Notes: generated from the letters alone by a model not told the origin. A stretch of 64,000 nucleotides of DNA from Riptortus pedestris (GCA_019009955.1 CM032230.1:106266501-106330500); one strand, 5' to 3'; counted from the stretch's first letter, positions 45,654 to 55,976 are shown. Translations and numbers: made by a program.

Positions 45654-48600
45654 ATATTTCATTGTAGGTTACATCAGACAGGGGATTAGGAACTACCAAC
45701 AGGGAGGTCTGTCTTCCTCTTATCTCAAGTGCGATAAGATATCTCCAATGATAAAGTTCCTTTCATAATTGGTACATTAAATTAGTAAAAAATCTTGAAT
45801 AAGTAAATTCGTTGTTGCATTTTAATTTTTTTGCTATCAGTCTTTTTGTCGTTGATGTTAGTTTAAAGTAAATGACATTTTGAGAGAATAATACAAGATT
45901 TATTTCCTCAAATTAATAGTGCTTCATAAAGTTGTCTAACCAAATGAAATGTCCAAATTATTCTTATATATAATAATCACTTCCTTCTCATAATTGTACT
46001 CTTATTCCTCTGAATGAAATAATAAGCAAATCTATGATCAATCTTCATAAAATTCATATATACACTAATCTATTTTTGATCAACTAATTTTTGTTTCCTC
46101 TTAAGGATCTCGGAACTCTAGTTTTATACTTTACAATAGTTATAATACAAGGAAAACTTTAACTTTAGTCGTTAAGCACAATATCATGGAGTTATCAGAT
46201 TTAATGGAAGAGTTTCCAAGAACAGCGGACTTTGCCTCAGAACCCCTAAACGACCTTGAGAGACAGTTAATCCAGTGGAATTGGAGAGCACACATTTAAA
46301 TATATGAGAGGAATAGCTACAGAGAGAAATATTGTGGAATCTAATATAAAATTCAAAATGATTACAGGATATAAATAATTCCTGCTAAACCACGAGCCTC
46401 GGCATTTTGGTACAAACAAAACATTTCATTGTTGGCAGTAGTTGGGTCTCTCTTACGAGTTTAACCGGCTTACGGTACAAATGTCCCAACTGCTGGTGAG
46501 CAAAAATATCTTAAATCTATACTTGAAGGCAGGCATTGTATCTCCGTAAAATAAGGCTAGCAAATGTTACCAATATACCATAAAGGATGCATTTATGTTC
46601 TCGAATCCCCATGAGGTCATTATTTTTTTAATAAGTATATATTTGGTATTAGAGAAAAAAAAAAAACGTGATTTGTTAATTCTCTATTCCTTTCATTTTC
46701 ATTTTTCCCTTCATTCATTTATTCTTTTTGTGTTTAAACCCTTTTAGCTATGAACATTCACTGCCCTGGAACTATTAGTGACGATTTCGTTTTACATAAA
46801 GATTCAGCAGGCGAAAAAGCAAGGGCTGTAATAGACAGCTTCATGGACTTCAGGGAAAAGGAAGTCAAGAGGTATAACATTGCAGGAAATCTAGCAGCAT
46901 TAGGAGATGTAACCACCATTAACTTAACAACATTGGAGGTATGAAATGTTCAAAATTAATGCCATATTTCATTCTCATTATAATAGAGAGTTCCTTAAAT
47001 TCGATAAATATGCTTCCTCATAAGGGAAGAAGTTGACGTTGGCAAATTTTAGTACGTTTTGCGCTTAGTTACAAGATCATAGCTTATTTAATAGTCGTTT
47101 CTATTTATATCCGCTCATTCAGCCTAATTTATAATCTTGTTTCCATATTTTAATGATGTGTCTAAATCATGGTTCTCTATATTGGCGTGTGGGAAAAATT
47201 CAGTTCCTCGTGTGATGAGCTCCTTTAACCTTGACCTTGTTTTTCTGCCACTCTGTCCAACATAAGAAGCATGATAACTAGAGTACAACATATTGGACAC
47301 GTTTTTTTCCAGGGGCTCGACAAATCCCATCACTCAGGGCATAAAGACTTTTTGACTGTTACAATGCCTAGCTTTCATAACTTAGCCCAAATGTTTTCCG
47401 AGACTGTACCCGTAAAAGAAATGATCAAAGGAAATCTCTGTACCTTACACAGTACTATTCGCCTGTCCACCAAACATTATTTCATTCTACAAGGTATTAG
47501 ACATCTATATAGTTTGTTTTAGTATTATTGATAAATTACTGTTTTCTACACATGTTTGGTCATGATACGTATGGCATACCCATTCTTATAAGCATTTTCT
47601 TTTGTCAATAGGCACTGATGATATAGATTCCTCTTTGAATGGGCACTTTGCATAATAAATACTCGTAGACGACAAGGCCTTTTTATTTACCCTGATCAAT
47701 TGGTCCCTCTACTGTCCAGAACTTTAGGAGAAAGACAAACAGCTCGGTTAAACCACCGAGTTAGAATAGTTTCCTAAATGGGTCGATATTTCAAATGGGT
47801 AAAATTGTGTCGTTCCCGAATTCTGTTTTTTCCTTATAATTCTTGATCCTTGCATAATTGTAAATACTTAATATTAATGAAGATAACTTCATTCATACAC
47901 AAACAAACACGTGTATAGTATTTACTACTAATTGACAATAAGTCCTAAGAACATTCTTGTCAAATACAAATGAATCCAATTCATACTAATCTCTACGGAA
48001 AAACAGCTCACGGGCAGTGTGTTGTATAAGTTTTATATAAATAGATTAGTTTATAATTCGATTCAATTATATTTAGCATGAAAGTTTAAAAGGCTAAATA
48101 CGAAATTGATCCTTTTCAGGGACCAAGACAAGAGAATGGAGGAGCTTCAGAATTCGTTATTGGATTCGATATGAGAATTGGTGCTGACGAAGATCATGCA
48201 ACCATTCAAAGGTGGCTTCAGGTAATAACTAATATATATGAAAAATTTACACCTTAATTATTTACAATATTTTAATATTGGAATTTAGTACTTATAGATA
48301 CTATGATTGGAGGTCGATGGGTATTTGACGACATAATTCTAAAATCGCGTCATGAGTACAACCTCAAAAGCTGATTTTTGTGAAGCAAAAAATCTTCTTA
48401 AAGGACAGATGATAATGGAACCCTTTGTATAATTTCTGCAGTTGGGAAATCTTCTTTGTTTATGCCGTCCTTGCATGAAGGCGTTTCTTTTTCTCATTAC
48501 TTAACATTCGTCAGAAAATTTTTAAAGGGTTCTATGTTCCTCAAGGTTTGATCTTTTTTTGTACAACTTACATTTTTCGTAATAACTTTTGCTGCCGCCT

Positions 48601-51204
48601 ACCGTGAGCGGTAGTAGTCTAAAGTTCTTGTTATACGTTATAAGTCCATGAGATAGTGTTAGTTATTTTGAAAACCTGCTCTATCGTCTTGAATGTCGGA
48701 AAACTGTTATTACAAGCCATAGCTAGTATTAATGGAACAAGAAATAGTCATGCTCACCGATTGTTCGGGATTTAAAACAATAGGCTGACTCAGAAAACTA
48801 AGCAAATAGAAACGGACGGCTAAGTAGTTAAAGCATTGTGCAGGAAGAAGTTCGTAAGTCATAATGATTACAAGAGAACGTCTGGTGACAATTATACTTC
48901 GTTGGTCAAAACGATGATTTTCATTCTCCAGGGAAGGTTTAGCTAACCAGTCCAAAGTTGATATCGTTATTGACTTCCATTACTTTGAAATTTGATCCAA
49001 TGTATACAAATTATTCGAATCGGGTTAGTTTAGCTATAAGTCACAATTGCCGGCATTTCAGAATATTTGACCATTACCAGTATTATCAGTGGTAAAAATT
49101 TTTTAACTGGTGCTTATTTTATTTTTTTGTTTAATTTTGTGCCGCATTGTTTTAGATTCAGTCTATTATAATCTGGTGTTTCCCATTATTTTTTTTTAAA
49201 TTTCTATTCATGAGCTTGAGTGAGACTTGGCTATTGAAAGTAAGAACAATTCGCCTCTTCGGTAGTAATTCGTTATGATCGGGTTGAGCTAAAGCAATCG
49301 GCTCAGAAACAGGTGTTTGTCATTTTAATCCAAACGATTCATGAAAACCGTGTAACCACTGACTAAAATCTACACTTTATTAAATATGTATTATCGATAG
49401 GTTAAATACAAAACATGAACCATCAGTAAAACAAATTTTTCATCTCAACCACTCCCATTTGCTTCAAATTTTAAAATTATGAGTACTAAAGAAAACATTT
49501 TTTTTCTTATTTGTTATATACTTTCAGGATGTTTTAAACAAAGCAGGGGAAGGCGTTCATGCTAAGTTCATCCAAAAAGATTCTAAAACGCATAGGACTT
49601 GTCATGATGACAATCCATTTTTCGTCAAATTGGAAACAACACTGAAAAAATTGTAAGTACGTTTATTATTAAAATTCAACTCTAATGTTTGTGACTAGCC
49701 GTTGAAGGTCCATAATTAAGAAGAAAAAAGTCCGTCACGCAGAGGCTGCGTAAACTATGCAGATTTCCCACGTGAAGTTTTACAATAGAGAAATTTCACG
49801 AGAGCCGAACAGTTACGAAAACGGCCGAACTAGCTTTTGGCGAGAGAGTCACTCGTGCGTTATCGGTCCACATTTAATAAAAATGCAAATATCTCGGTTA
49901 ATATTCAAGATAGAGAATAAATGTATATAACAATATTTATAGTAAATTTAATTTGCAATAAGATTAATTCTGTACAATTTCTCGATCTGACGTATAGTAA
50001 CGGAGATATTTCGAATTTTCGAAAATCCTCCAATTTAAACCCCCCCTCCCCCTGGTCCGATTTCAGCAGTTAACGAACTTGATCTTTTTTTTTACATAAA
50101 ACGTCTAAATATCGAGTTTGGTAACGATCGAACAAAAATTACGACCGCGAGAGCGGTAACAGACAAATATATATATATATATACCGTTTTGAACGGAACT
50201 CATTTTCGTCATCTACTAGGTAGGACCGATGGACATTTGAAGAAAAATTTCGAAATTTCCGTCTTGAGTACAACCTCAATAGCTGATTTTCCTTAAGGGA
50301 AATCTGCTAAAACTTACACGTTGTAAAAGTTTTATTATAATGTACTTTTGAGGTCACGGCTTCATCTTCAAATTTTTTATGCATGGCAAATTACTGGTCA
50401 ATGTTCTTTATAATAGTTGATAATTCTGAAATATAATATATATATATGATGGCATTTTTTTTTTCAGAGGCCATGATATAATAAAAGTTAACTGCTTTGG
50501 AGCAACTGACGGAAGGTTCGCTAGACAGGTATTGCTACAATTCCAAGTTTATTCCTGAAAATTGTTATTTCGTTACATTGAAAATTAACATTCATTTCTT
50601 TATTTATTAAATAAAATCCTTAGTCCCACCCTGGCTAGAAAAGGGTGGTAACCTGTAGATAACCCGTCCCAATTAGCCTTAGTTGCAAAAAGAGGACGTC
50701 AATAAATAATTTAATTTAATTTATTTTCCTAATCTTTTCTTCACCTAAAAGAGATCTTTAAAACATTTTTTTAGCAAATTATATTCTAGTTTCAGATCAT
50801 TTCTGAAAATTTAAAAAGCTTTATGTAGAGAAATCAGAATTTAAGATGTAGTTTTTTGACCTCCTTACGAATTCTACTTCAGGCGATTATAATGACATCT
50901 ACATATTTTACTATTTCTTTAAAAACCACCAGAGTTTAACCATTAGTTAAAAATAGAAGTTGTAGCATAATATTACCGTTATAGCGTAGTATGTTCAATT
51001 CTATATTATTTACACTTGCATTATAATGTTTATTAATTTATTCTGTTTTACTTTTTACAGAAAGGAATTCCTGTATTAGGATTTGCACCCTTCTATAACA
51101 CTGTTACATTAATCCATGGAACTGATGAACACATGAACATACAAATATTTCTTCAAGCAATTTCCGAGTACGAGAAAATTATTTCAGCTTTAGCAAGTTG
51201 TTAA
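37439..51204 (+). CDS. ACY1: Aminoacylase-1-like gene, copy B (M20 metallopeptidase family), nine exons
   Basis: Joined exons 37439-37523, 39396-39565, 40610-40781, 42097-42243, 46748-46938, 48120-48221, 49528-49652, 50468-50528 and 51061-51204 give 398 codons plus stop. Exon phases equal those of copy A; the only length change is one codon lost in exon 5. All M20 metal and catalytic residues are kept (HMD, SQDMK, DEE, LDEG, LIHGTDE). The lid PGH histidine and the NVIP motif are missing as in copy A, so these losses predate the duplication. Amino-acid differences from A are scattered through exons 3-9 and exon 2 is identical. No frameshift or stop is seen, so both copies look functional as reading frames. 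Intron 4 is 4.5 kb against 245 bp in copy A because of repeat insertions. Confidence 0.9.
37620..39395. other. Intron 1 of copy B
   Basis: AT-rich without HINE copies. Similarity to copy A is limited to the first few hundred bases and the last 30. The stretch 38330-38960 is less AT-rich but has stops in every frame, and I recognise nothing in it. Confidence 0.45.
39396..39565 (+). CDS. ACY1: ACY1-like copy B, exon 2
   Basis: Protein identical to copy A exon 2, with NSHMDVVPV. Flanking intron bases diverge immediately outside the exon. Donor GTAGTT. Confidence 0.9.
39774..40400 (-). other. Insertion in intron 2 of copy B with an unidentified open frame
   Basis: Flanking intron matches copy A on both sides (ATAGAGATAA...GTTAATTTTTT and AAAGTACGAGGCTAT), so about 630 bp is extra in B. 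It includes a 78-codon minus-strand frame at 40000-40236 (ends ELIVAFQKAKRY) and a reverse tRNA-like AATCGAACTTGG. It is probably a transposon remnant of unknown class. Confidence 0.4.
40610..40781 (+). CDS. ACY1: ACY1-like copy B, exon 3
   Basis: Acceptor TTATCAG, donor GTAAAC. It encodes YARGSQDMK with the bridging Asp kept, and VNNNGN replaces VDKKGD of copy A. Confidence 0.92.
41657..41737. repeat. (TA)n(GA)n microsatellite, intron 3 of copy B
   Basis: TA run to about 41701, then GA dinucleotides. No HINE flanks. Confidence 0.88.
42097..42243 (+). CDS. ACY1: ACY1-like copy B, exon 4
   Basis: Acceptor AATACAG, donor GTAAGT. DEEIGSAEGM and LDEG are kept; STDDNAIIH replaces STDNKALIH. Confidence 0.92.
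42655..42888 (+). mobile_element. Possible solo LTR in intron 4 of copy B
   Basis: A 234 bp stretch beginning TGTAACG and ending CCTACA, with AATAAA at about 42835 and a GC-richer centre. No target-site duplication is evident. It lies in the 4.5 kb intron whose copy A counterpart is 245 bp. Confidence 0.25.
43162..43664 (+). mobile_element. HINE-like element with internal deletions, intron 4 of copy B
   Basis: 5' palindrome present (TTTCCCTCAAGGGAAATC). The CTCATGACGCG-to-CATCGATCC segment and the (TA)n-to-TCTGTTACC segment are missing. The 3' hairpin GCAGCCCCTGCG and GACGGGCTTTT are kept. Confidence 0.75.
43665..44658. other. Intron 4 of copy B, unassigned stretch
   Basis: AT-rich. A poly-C run lies at about 43699-43711. 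No exon or repeat terminus is found. Confidence 0.45.
44659..45365 (+). mobile_element. HINE-like element, both ends damaged, intron 4 of copy B
   Basis: Starts at TGTCTGTTACCGCTCTAG (5' half missing), has a G-tract at 44789-44799, and ends GGGAGATCTGCTTAG with the hairpin deleted before GGACTTTT. Confidence 0.7.
45603..45650. repeat. Poly(A) tract, about 48 bases, intron 4 of copy B
   Basis: Uninterrupted A run. No retroelement body is recognisable on its 5' side, so it may be a slipped homopolymer or an assembly-sensitive site. Confidence 0.9.
46748..46938 (+). CDS. ACY1: ACY1-like copy B, exon 5 (lid domain)
   Basis: Acceptor TTTTAG, donor GTATGA. CPGTISDDF again replaces the PGH lid motif. 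One codon shorter than A (KRYNIAGNL for KRYNNMARNL). Confidence 0.9.
47150..47770 (-). pseudogene. Penelope-like element fragment (GIY-YIG), intron 5 of copy B
   Basis: The minus strand around 47221-47285 encodes YHASYVGQSGRKTRSRLKE, aligned to the copy A fragment at 28700-28800. The shared 3' flank includes AAGACAAACAGCTCGGT. Confidence 0.55.
48120..48221 (+). CDS. ACY1: ACY1-like copy B, exon 6
   Basis: Acceptor TTTTCAG, donor GTAATA. It begins GPRQENGGASEF, so the NVIP motif is absent here too. GFDMRIGADEDH is shared with copy A. Confidence 0.88.
48336..48485 (-). mobile_element. Ancient HINE fragment in intron 6 of copy B
   Basis: GCGTCATGAGTACAACCTC and a degraded TGATTTTTGTG block, then GGGAAATCTTCTTTG and TGCCGTCCTTGCATGAAGG. 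It sits at the place matching 29861-30000 in copy A. Confidence 0.55.
49528..49652 (+). CDS. ACY1: ACY1-like copy B, exon 7
   Basis: Acceptor CTTTCAG, donor GTAAGT. It encodes DVLNKAGEGVHAKF and DDNPFFVKLETTLKKL. Confidence 0.9.
49728..50312 (-). mobile_element. HINE-like element, complete, reverse, intron 7 of copy B (empty in copy A)
   Basis: AAGTCCGTCACGCAGAGG and GCTGCG at the left, (TA)n at 50166-50182, and TTAAGGGAAATCTGCTAA at the right, about 585 bp. Intron 7 is 815 bp here and 225 bp in copy A, a 590 bp difference. Intron bases either side align with copy A (GTCCATAATT... and ACGTTATAAAAG-like). Confidence 0.88.
50468..50528 (+). CDS. ACY1: ACY1-like copy B, exon 8
   Basis: Acceptor TTTTCAG, donor GTATTG. 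It encodes GHDIIKVNCFGATDGRFARQ; about 6 of 61 bases differ from copy A. Confidence 0.88.
50611..50713 (+). mobile_element. SINE tail in intron 8 of copy B (absent from copy A)
   Basis: CCCACCCTGGCTAGAAAAGG, TAACCTGTAGATAACCCG and GTCAATAAATAATTT. Copy A intron 8 lacks it. No tRNA-like head, so the copy is 5' truncated. Confidence 0.7.
51061..51204 (+). CDS. ACY1: ACY1-like copy B, exon 9 with stop
   Basis: Acceptor TTTACAG. It encodes KGIPVLGFAPFY, LIHGTDEHMN and ends ALASC plus TAA. About 13 of 144 bases differ from copy A. Confidence 0.92.
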   Translation, partial: KGIPVLGFAPFYNTVTLIHGTDEHMNIQIFLQAISEYEKIISALASC

Positions 51205-51267
51205 AATGTGTTTGTATATATATCAATACAGAAACATCAAGGCTAATGACAAAATGATTATTTATTA

Positions 51268-51273
51268 AATAAA
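51268..51273 (+). promoter_or_regulatory. Candidate poly(A) signal, copy B
   Basis: AATAAA 64 bases after the stop of copy B. It is one of several AT-rich options, so the exact 3' end is a guess. Confidence 0.35.
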
Positions 51274-51389
51274 TAATATATCTACTTTATAAAAGAAAGA
51301 AATTATTTCTTAATCCTGTTTTGTGAAACTGAGAAAAAACTGGATGGCTGCATTTCTTGAGCTCAAAATAATCTCATCGGATCCTGGAA

Positions 51390-51390
<1 letters not shown>

Positions 51391-51478
<88 letters not shown>

Positions 51479-51480
51479 AA
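51391..51480. repeat. (TA)n(GA)n microsatellite downstream of copy B
   Basis: TA run to about 51442, then GA to 51480. Confidence 0.88.
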
Positions 51481-52309
51481 AAAATTTGACCACTAATAAA
51501 TAAAATGTTAATTAATTATTGAAGAAAAACGTTAGGATTTTATTAAATGTTTAATATTTAAATTATTTACTTTATTTAGACGATAGTCAATTTTATTCAT
51601 TTTTCAGTTTGTAATAAATCGTAATTTTTCAGTTTAATTTACTTTGCTGTAGTTACTAACATGTAGGTAACTACTAATAGTATATAAAGTTACGTATAAT
51701 TATACGTTCCTATGAGTAGAAGTGGGAGGTAATTAAGGGCTGAAACCAAAACGATACGGATAATTTCGTTAATATTACAAGTTAGAGAATCATGTGTACA
51801 ATAGAAAATTAAATTTCAACAACATCGGTTGTATAAACTTTTCTAACCTGACTCATAATAAGAGAAACATTTCAAATGATTTAAATTTGTGATTATGTTT
51901 TCTTTTTATAATCTTTTGTCTAGGAGGAATGACGGTCTACCATTGTGATTACGTTTTCTTTATTTATAATCTTTTGTCAAGGAGGAATGACGGGCTTCAA
52001 ACTATGCCGTTATCTATTTTTGTAATTAACCAAAAAATGAAATTTTGTAAAACAGTATTTTTCCTGTTTTTTTTCAATCATATTAAAGATAAAAAGAATA
52101 TAAAACTAATCTCAAACATTAGTGAAGATATCATACACTCTTTAAATCCTTAAAAATTCCCGTTGTATATCTTCCCAGTATTTATACTTGTACTTACGTT
52201 TGATGTTTTCCGCCTTAAAGACAAAAGATAAAATTATAAATCAGTTCTGAAACATTTTTCTTGGAGCCGATTTACGTAATAATAATATCTGTACTGAGGT
52301 GAATTTCAA
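51481..52309. other. Downstream spacer of copy B
   Basis: Contains a faint reverse HINE interior (51712-51890). A near-direct repeat of about 55 bp (TTTTCTTTTTATAATCTTTTG...GGAGGAATGACGG) occurs at about 51897 and 51946. No gene is seen. Confidence 0.45.
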
Positions 52310-53758
52310 GAAAATCCTTCAAATGCCCCTAGTAAATGACGAAAATGGAGTCTGTTCACATTTATATATGGTGAATCAAATATAAACGAGACTTTTTTTA
52401 AATTTATTTTAATTTTAAACGCAAAAAATAATATAGCTTATTTTTCTACATAATCCCCTGACTTGGAAACACATTTTTCCCAACGGATTGGTAGCTTTCC
52501 AATTCCTTCCATGTAGAAAGATGCAGGTCGTGTCTGCAGCCAATTGCGCAATAGGCTTCAGCCTCACCATCACTGTCGAATCTTTCGCCTCCTAAAGCTT
52601 CCTTGAGAGGGCCAACACATGAAAGTCACAGGGTGACAGGTCTGGACTTTAAGGAGGGTGTTCCAGTGTCTCCCACCCCAGTTGCTCCAATTTTTCCCTA
52701 GTCATGGCTGCTGTATGGGGGCGAGCATAGTCATGGAGAAGAACCACTTCTCTGATCGGTAGGTCTCGTCTTTTGCGGCGATATGCAATTCGGATTTTCA
52801 ACACGATCACGACCCCCCACAAACTGTTTATGGCATGCAAACACTCTGGCTCGCGAAAGTGTCTTTTCCCCGAACTGTGCAGTCAATCTCCTCAAGATTT
52901 CGGCCGGTTTTACACCTTCTGCGGCGAGATACTTAAGTACGACACGTTGCGCAGTCGACGGGGATACCTCTTCCTCCAACATCGTCACGGTGGACACCGA
53001 GACGATCGAGGTGGCGAGATCACGTGCTTCCCCTACTCCTGACTAACCTACCCAACAAAAAAAAAGGCGGGAACGTTCTCCCACCACTACTGTGCCCGAA
53101 AGGCGAAAAGTCTCGTTTATATTTGATTCACCCATATATACATGGGTGTGTGTTGTGCGTGTCGGTGTGAATTTGAATATTGCCCCTAGTAGTCGACATT
53201 TTTGTTTGCTCGTTACTAAACTCGATATACGGGAGTGATTTCATGTAAAAATCAAAATGAAGTTTATTAACAACTGAGTGGGAGTGCTTAAAGGGAGATA
53301 AAATCGAAAATTCAAAATATCTCCGTTACTATAAGTCGAAGTGAAAAATGCTTTGTATAATCATTCTTGTAGTAACTTTATTGTTCTGTAATGTTTAATT
53401 TATGTACTTTTTCTCTATCTTGAATATCAACTTGAAGATTTTTGCATTTCTTTTTCTTTCTAGCCTATAGTAGGCCCTCTTCAGGCTTCGCACTTTAAAA
53501 ATAATATATCATGAATTATTATCTCATTACTAAAACCCTGAAAATCAAATTTTATTTTCAACAGATTTTTACTAAATGAGATACCTACAAATACGTAGCG
53601 TGATGACGTCATCGGTTAAAATTTTATTGACCACCCTCTTCCAATAATCTATTTTTATTTGTAAATAGAAAATATATGGTGAGATAAGAGCAGTAGATTG
53701 TGGTAACAGCACGTGGGAATCTGTTTAGCTAACGCAGCCCCTGCGTGACTGTCTTTTT
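52310..53758 (+). mobile_element. HINE-like element carrying a nested mariner
   Basis: 5' remnant CTTCAAATGCCCC... GACGAAAATGGAG at 52317-52352, then the (TA)n slot filled by a mariner. The 3' half runs from about 53190 (GTCGACATTTTTGTTTG) to CACGTGGGAATCTGTTTAGC, CGCAGCCCCTGCG and GACTGTCTTTT. Confidence 0.7.
52369..53134 (-). mobile_element. Internally deleted mariner transposon
   Basis: Terminal inverted repeats of about 28 bp (TGGTGAATCAAATATAAACG at the left; GTTTATATTTGATTCACCCA at the right) flanked by TA. The minus strand encodes the N-terminal helix-turn-helix (QRVVLKYLAAEGVKPAEI... FGEKTLSRARVF at 52840-52960), then jumps to LLHDYARPHTA and LEQLGWETLEHPP in another frame. The 766 bp total against about 1.3 kb for a full mariner means the centre, with the first catalytic Asp, is deleted. 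The catalytic HDN reads HDY. It cannot encode an active transposase. Confidence 0.85.
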
Positions 53759-53893
53759 GTATTGTTGGGTGTAAAAAGACACTATATTTTTAATTATTCT
53801 GTGGAAGACGGAGCCTTTATTCCTTGAGATTAGCCATAATTGGTGTCTAGCTTCTGCAGAAGGTCCTAGGCTCTGATGAGTGTCTGTAAAATG

Positions 53894-53932
53894 TATAAAA
53901 CAGGCGGGTGGAGCATATTATTGATCTCAGTC
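53894..53932 (+). promoter_or_regulatory. Orphan TATA/initiator pair
   Basis: TATAAAA at 53894-53900 and TCAGTC at 53927-53932 lie in a GC-richer stretch (53800-54000) with no downstream gene. It could be the promoter part of a solo LTR (TGTTGGGTGT begins at 53763) or chance. Confidence 0.3.
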
Positions 53933-54244
53933 TCTCTCAGCTGTAGTTCAGTCGAGCAACACATAAACCTAGCACTGATCCTCTCAACGCAGACCTCATA
54001 TTGCAGATGAATCTAAAAGAGTACGAATATATCGTAATTATTGTACTGAAATGGACTTATTTTTTATAAAAGTTTTGAGTTTACCCCAATTTTGGTGTAA
54101 TTTGGTGTTTTTCGTAAAACATTCTTTTTTTTCCAATATATATAAATACATATACATATATAATGGAGGAACCGACAGACGTTGTCCTGCATGATATTTC
54201 AAGGATATTAAATGAAATAATATTATGTTTAAAACAAAAACTTC

Positions 54245-54778
54245 TTTTAATAACACAAAAAACAACTGTTATGTGCATGTTTGCCTAAAAACAAATAGAT
54301 AATGAAATATCTCGACTTTTTTATTTAGGCCTCCCTTAAAACCCCCACTACCTGTCGAACCTAAAAAAATTAATATACCTTATAATCATGGAAGAATTAA
54401 TGCTAATTTACATATAGAGTTTTGTTAAGTTCGGTTCAATCGTTAGTGTCCAATAAAATTATTGCCTCCCACTTTAATTTTTTAGTGTATATCTCGTTTA
54501 TACTTTGCTATACGACAAAAGTGAACATAACAAAAGTTACTCTAATTAACAAAATAAACAACTTTTATCCTGTGCATATTGGCCGAAAAACCAATAGGAA
54601 ACGAAATATCGCTATTTTTAATTTTAGGCCTCCCTTACAACGCCCACTCCCCTTCCATCTGCCAAGCTGGTGTGTGAATCTAAACCATCCAGGGTGCCAC
54701 CCAAATGCGTACAAAAAAATTCATTCTAATCGGTTAAGTCGTTTAGGAGGGGTTCAGTGACATAAACTCGTACAGTAG

Positions 54779-54783
<5 letters not shown>
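54245..54783 (-). mobile_element. Helitron-like element, reverse, 3' truncated
   Basis: Family blocks TTTAGGCCTCCCTTA, CCCCACT and GTTCGGTTCAATCGTTAG in reverse. It ends GTACAGTAGAATTA at the (TA)n tract at 54782-54834. The hairpin-CTAG end is missing at the left. Confidence 0.5.
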
Positions 54784-54838
<55 letters not shown>

Positions 54839-54849
54839 ATATATATATA

Positions 54850-55976
54850 CTAGCTCAGATACCCGGCTTCGCCCGGGAATTCATTTGAGGCTGAATGGTG
54901 ATGGTATTTTTTAGCAGGCTTTACATTGCACAATATTTTGACATTTACCCGTCCCAGTGTTTAGGGTTGATACCCGTCGTTGCCGTGGATTTGCTAATAA
55001 TAGAATATTTATTCGATAAGGCTTCACTGTCGTCGATATTTTTATATTTCCCGTCTCTTATACATGTGAATATGGTGAATTTTTATTTCAGGTCTCCCTT
55101 ATAACCCCACCCCCTCACGTTCGAACCTAAAAATTTTAATATAACTTATAATTATGGAAGAATTAATGCTAACTGACATACCGAGCTTTGTTAAGTTCGG
55201 TTCAGCTGTTAGTGCCCAATAACATTGTTGGCTCCCGCTAAAGTTTTAACGTATAACTCATTTATACATAGGTATACGACAAAAGTGCATATAATTAAAG
55301 TTACTCCAAATAACAAAATAAACAACTTTTGTTATGTTTATATTTGCGGAAAAACCAATAGGAAACGAAATATCGCTATTTTTAATTTCAGGCTTCCCTT
55401 ATAACCCCCACTCCTGCCCGTCCATAGAAATGTTGGTATGGCTTATTATAATGAAGGTCTCACTGCTAATACACATACCGAGTTTTATTTAGTTCGGTTG
55501 AGTCTTTTTTGGCAAATAATATTGTTGACTCCCGCTATAATTTTTAGCGTATAACGCTTTTAAACTTCGGTATACGACAAAAATGTATATAACAAAAGTT
55601 ACTCTAAATAACAAAATAAACAACTTTTGTTATGTGCATATTTGCCGAAAAACCAATAGAAAACGAAATATCGCTATTTTTAATTTCAGGCTTCCCTTAT
55701 AACCCCCACTCCTGTTCGCCTCAGAGAAAATTAATATAGCCTAAAGTCTAAGTTGGGTTAGTAGTAATATACATACCAAGTTTCATAAAATTCGGTTTAG
55801 CCGTTTATGCGTGAAAAGGTAACAAACAAACAAACAAACAAACAAACAAACAAACATACACGAAAGAAACAAAATGCAGATATGGTGTCTATGACATGTG
55901 AAACGAAAAGTTATCGTGAAATTTCGCGAAAAAAATCAATGTACAGACAGAGGTTACAATTTTATATATATATAGA
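54850..55976 (-). mobile_element. Helitron-like element, reverse, near complete
   Basis: Reverse CTAG at 54850-54853, hairpin CCCGGCTTCGCCCGGG at 54863-54878, interior blocks three times (near 55085, 55385 and 55680), (CAAA)n at 55824-55853, and GGTTACAATTTT at the 5' side. On the minus strand a TC dinucleotide after A marks a plausible 5' terminus at 55976. Confidence 0.65.
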
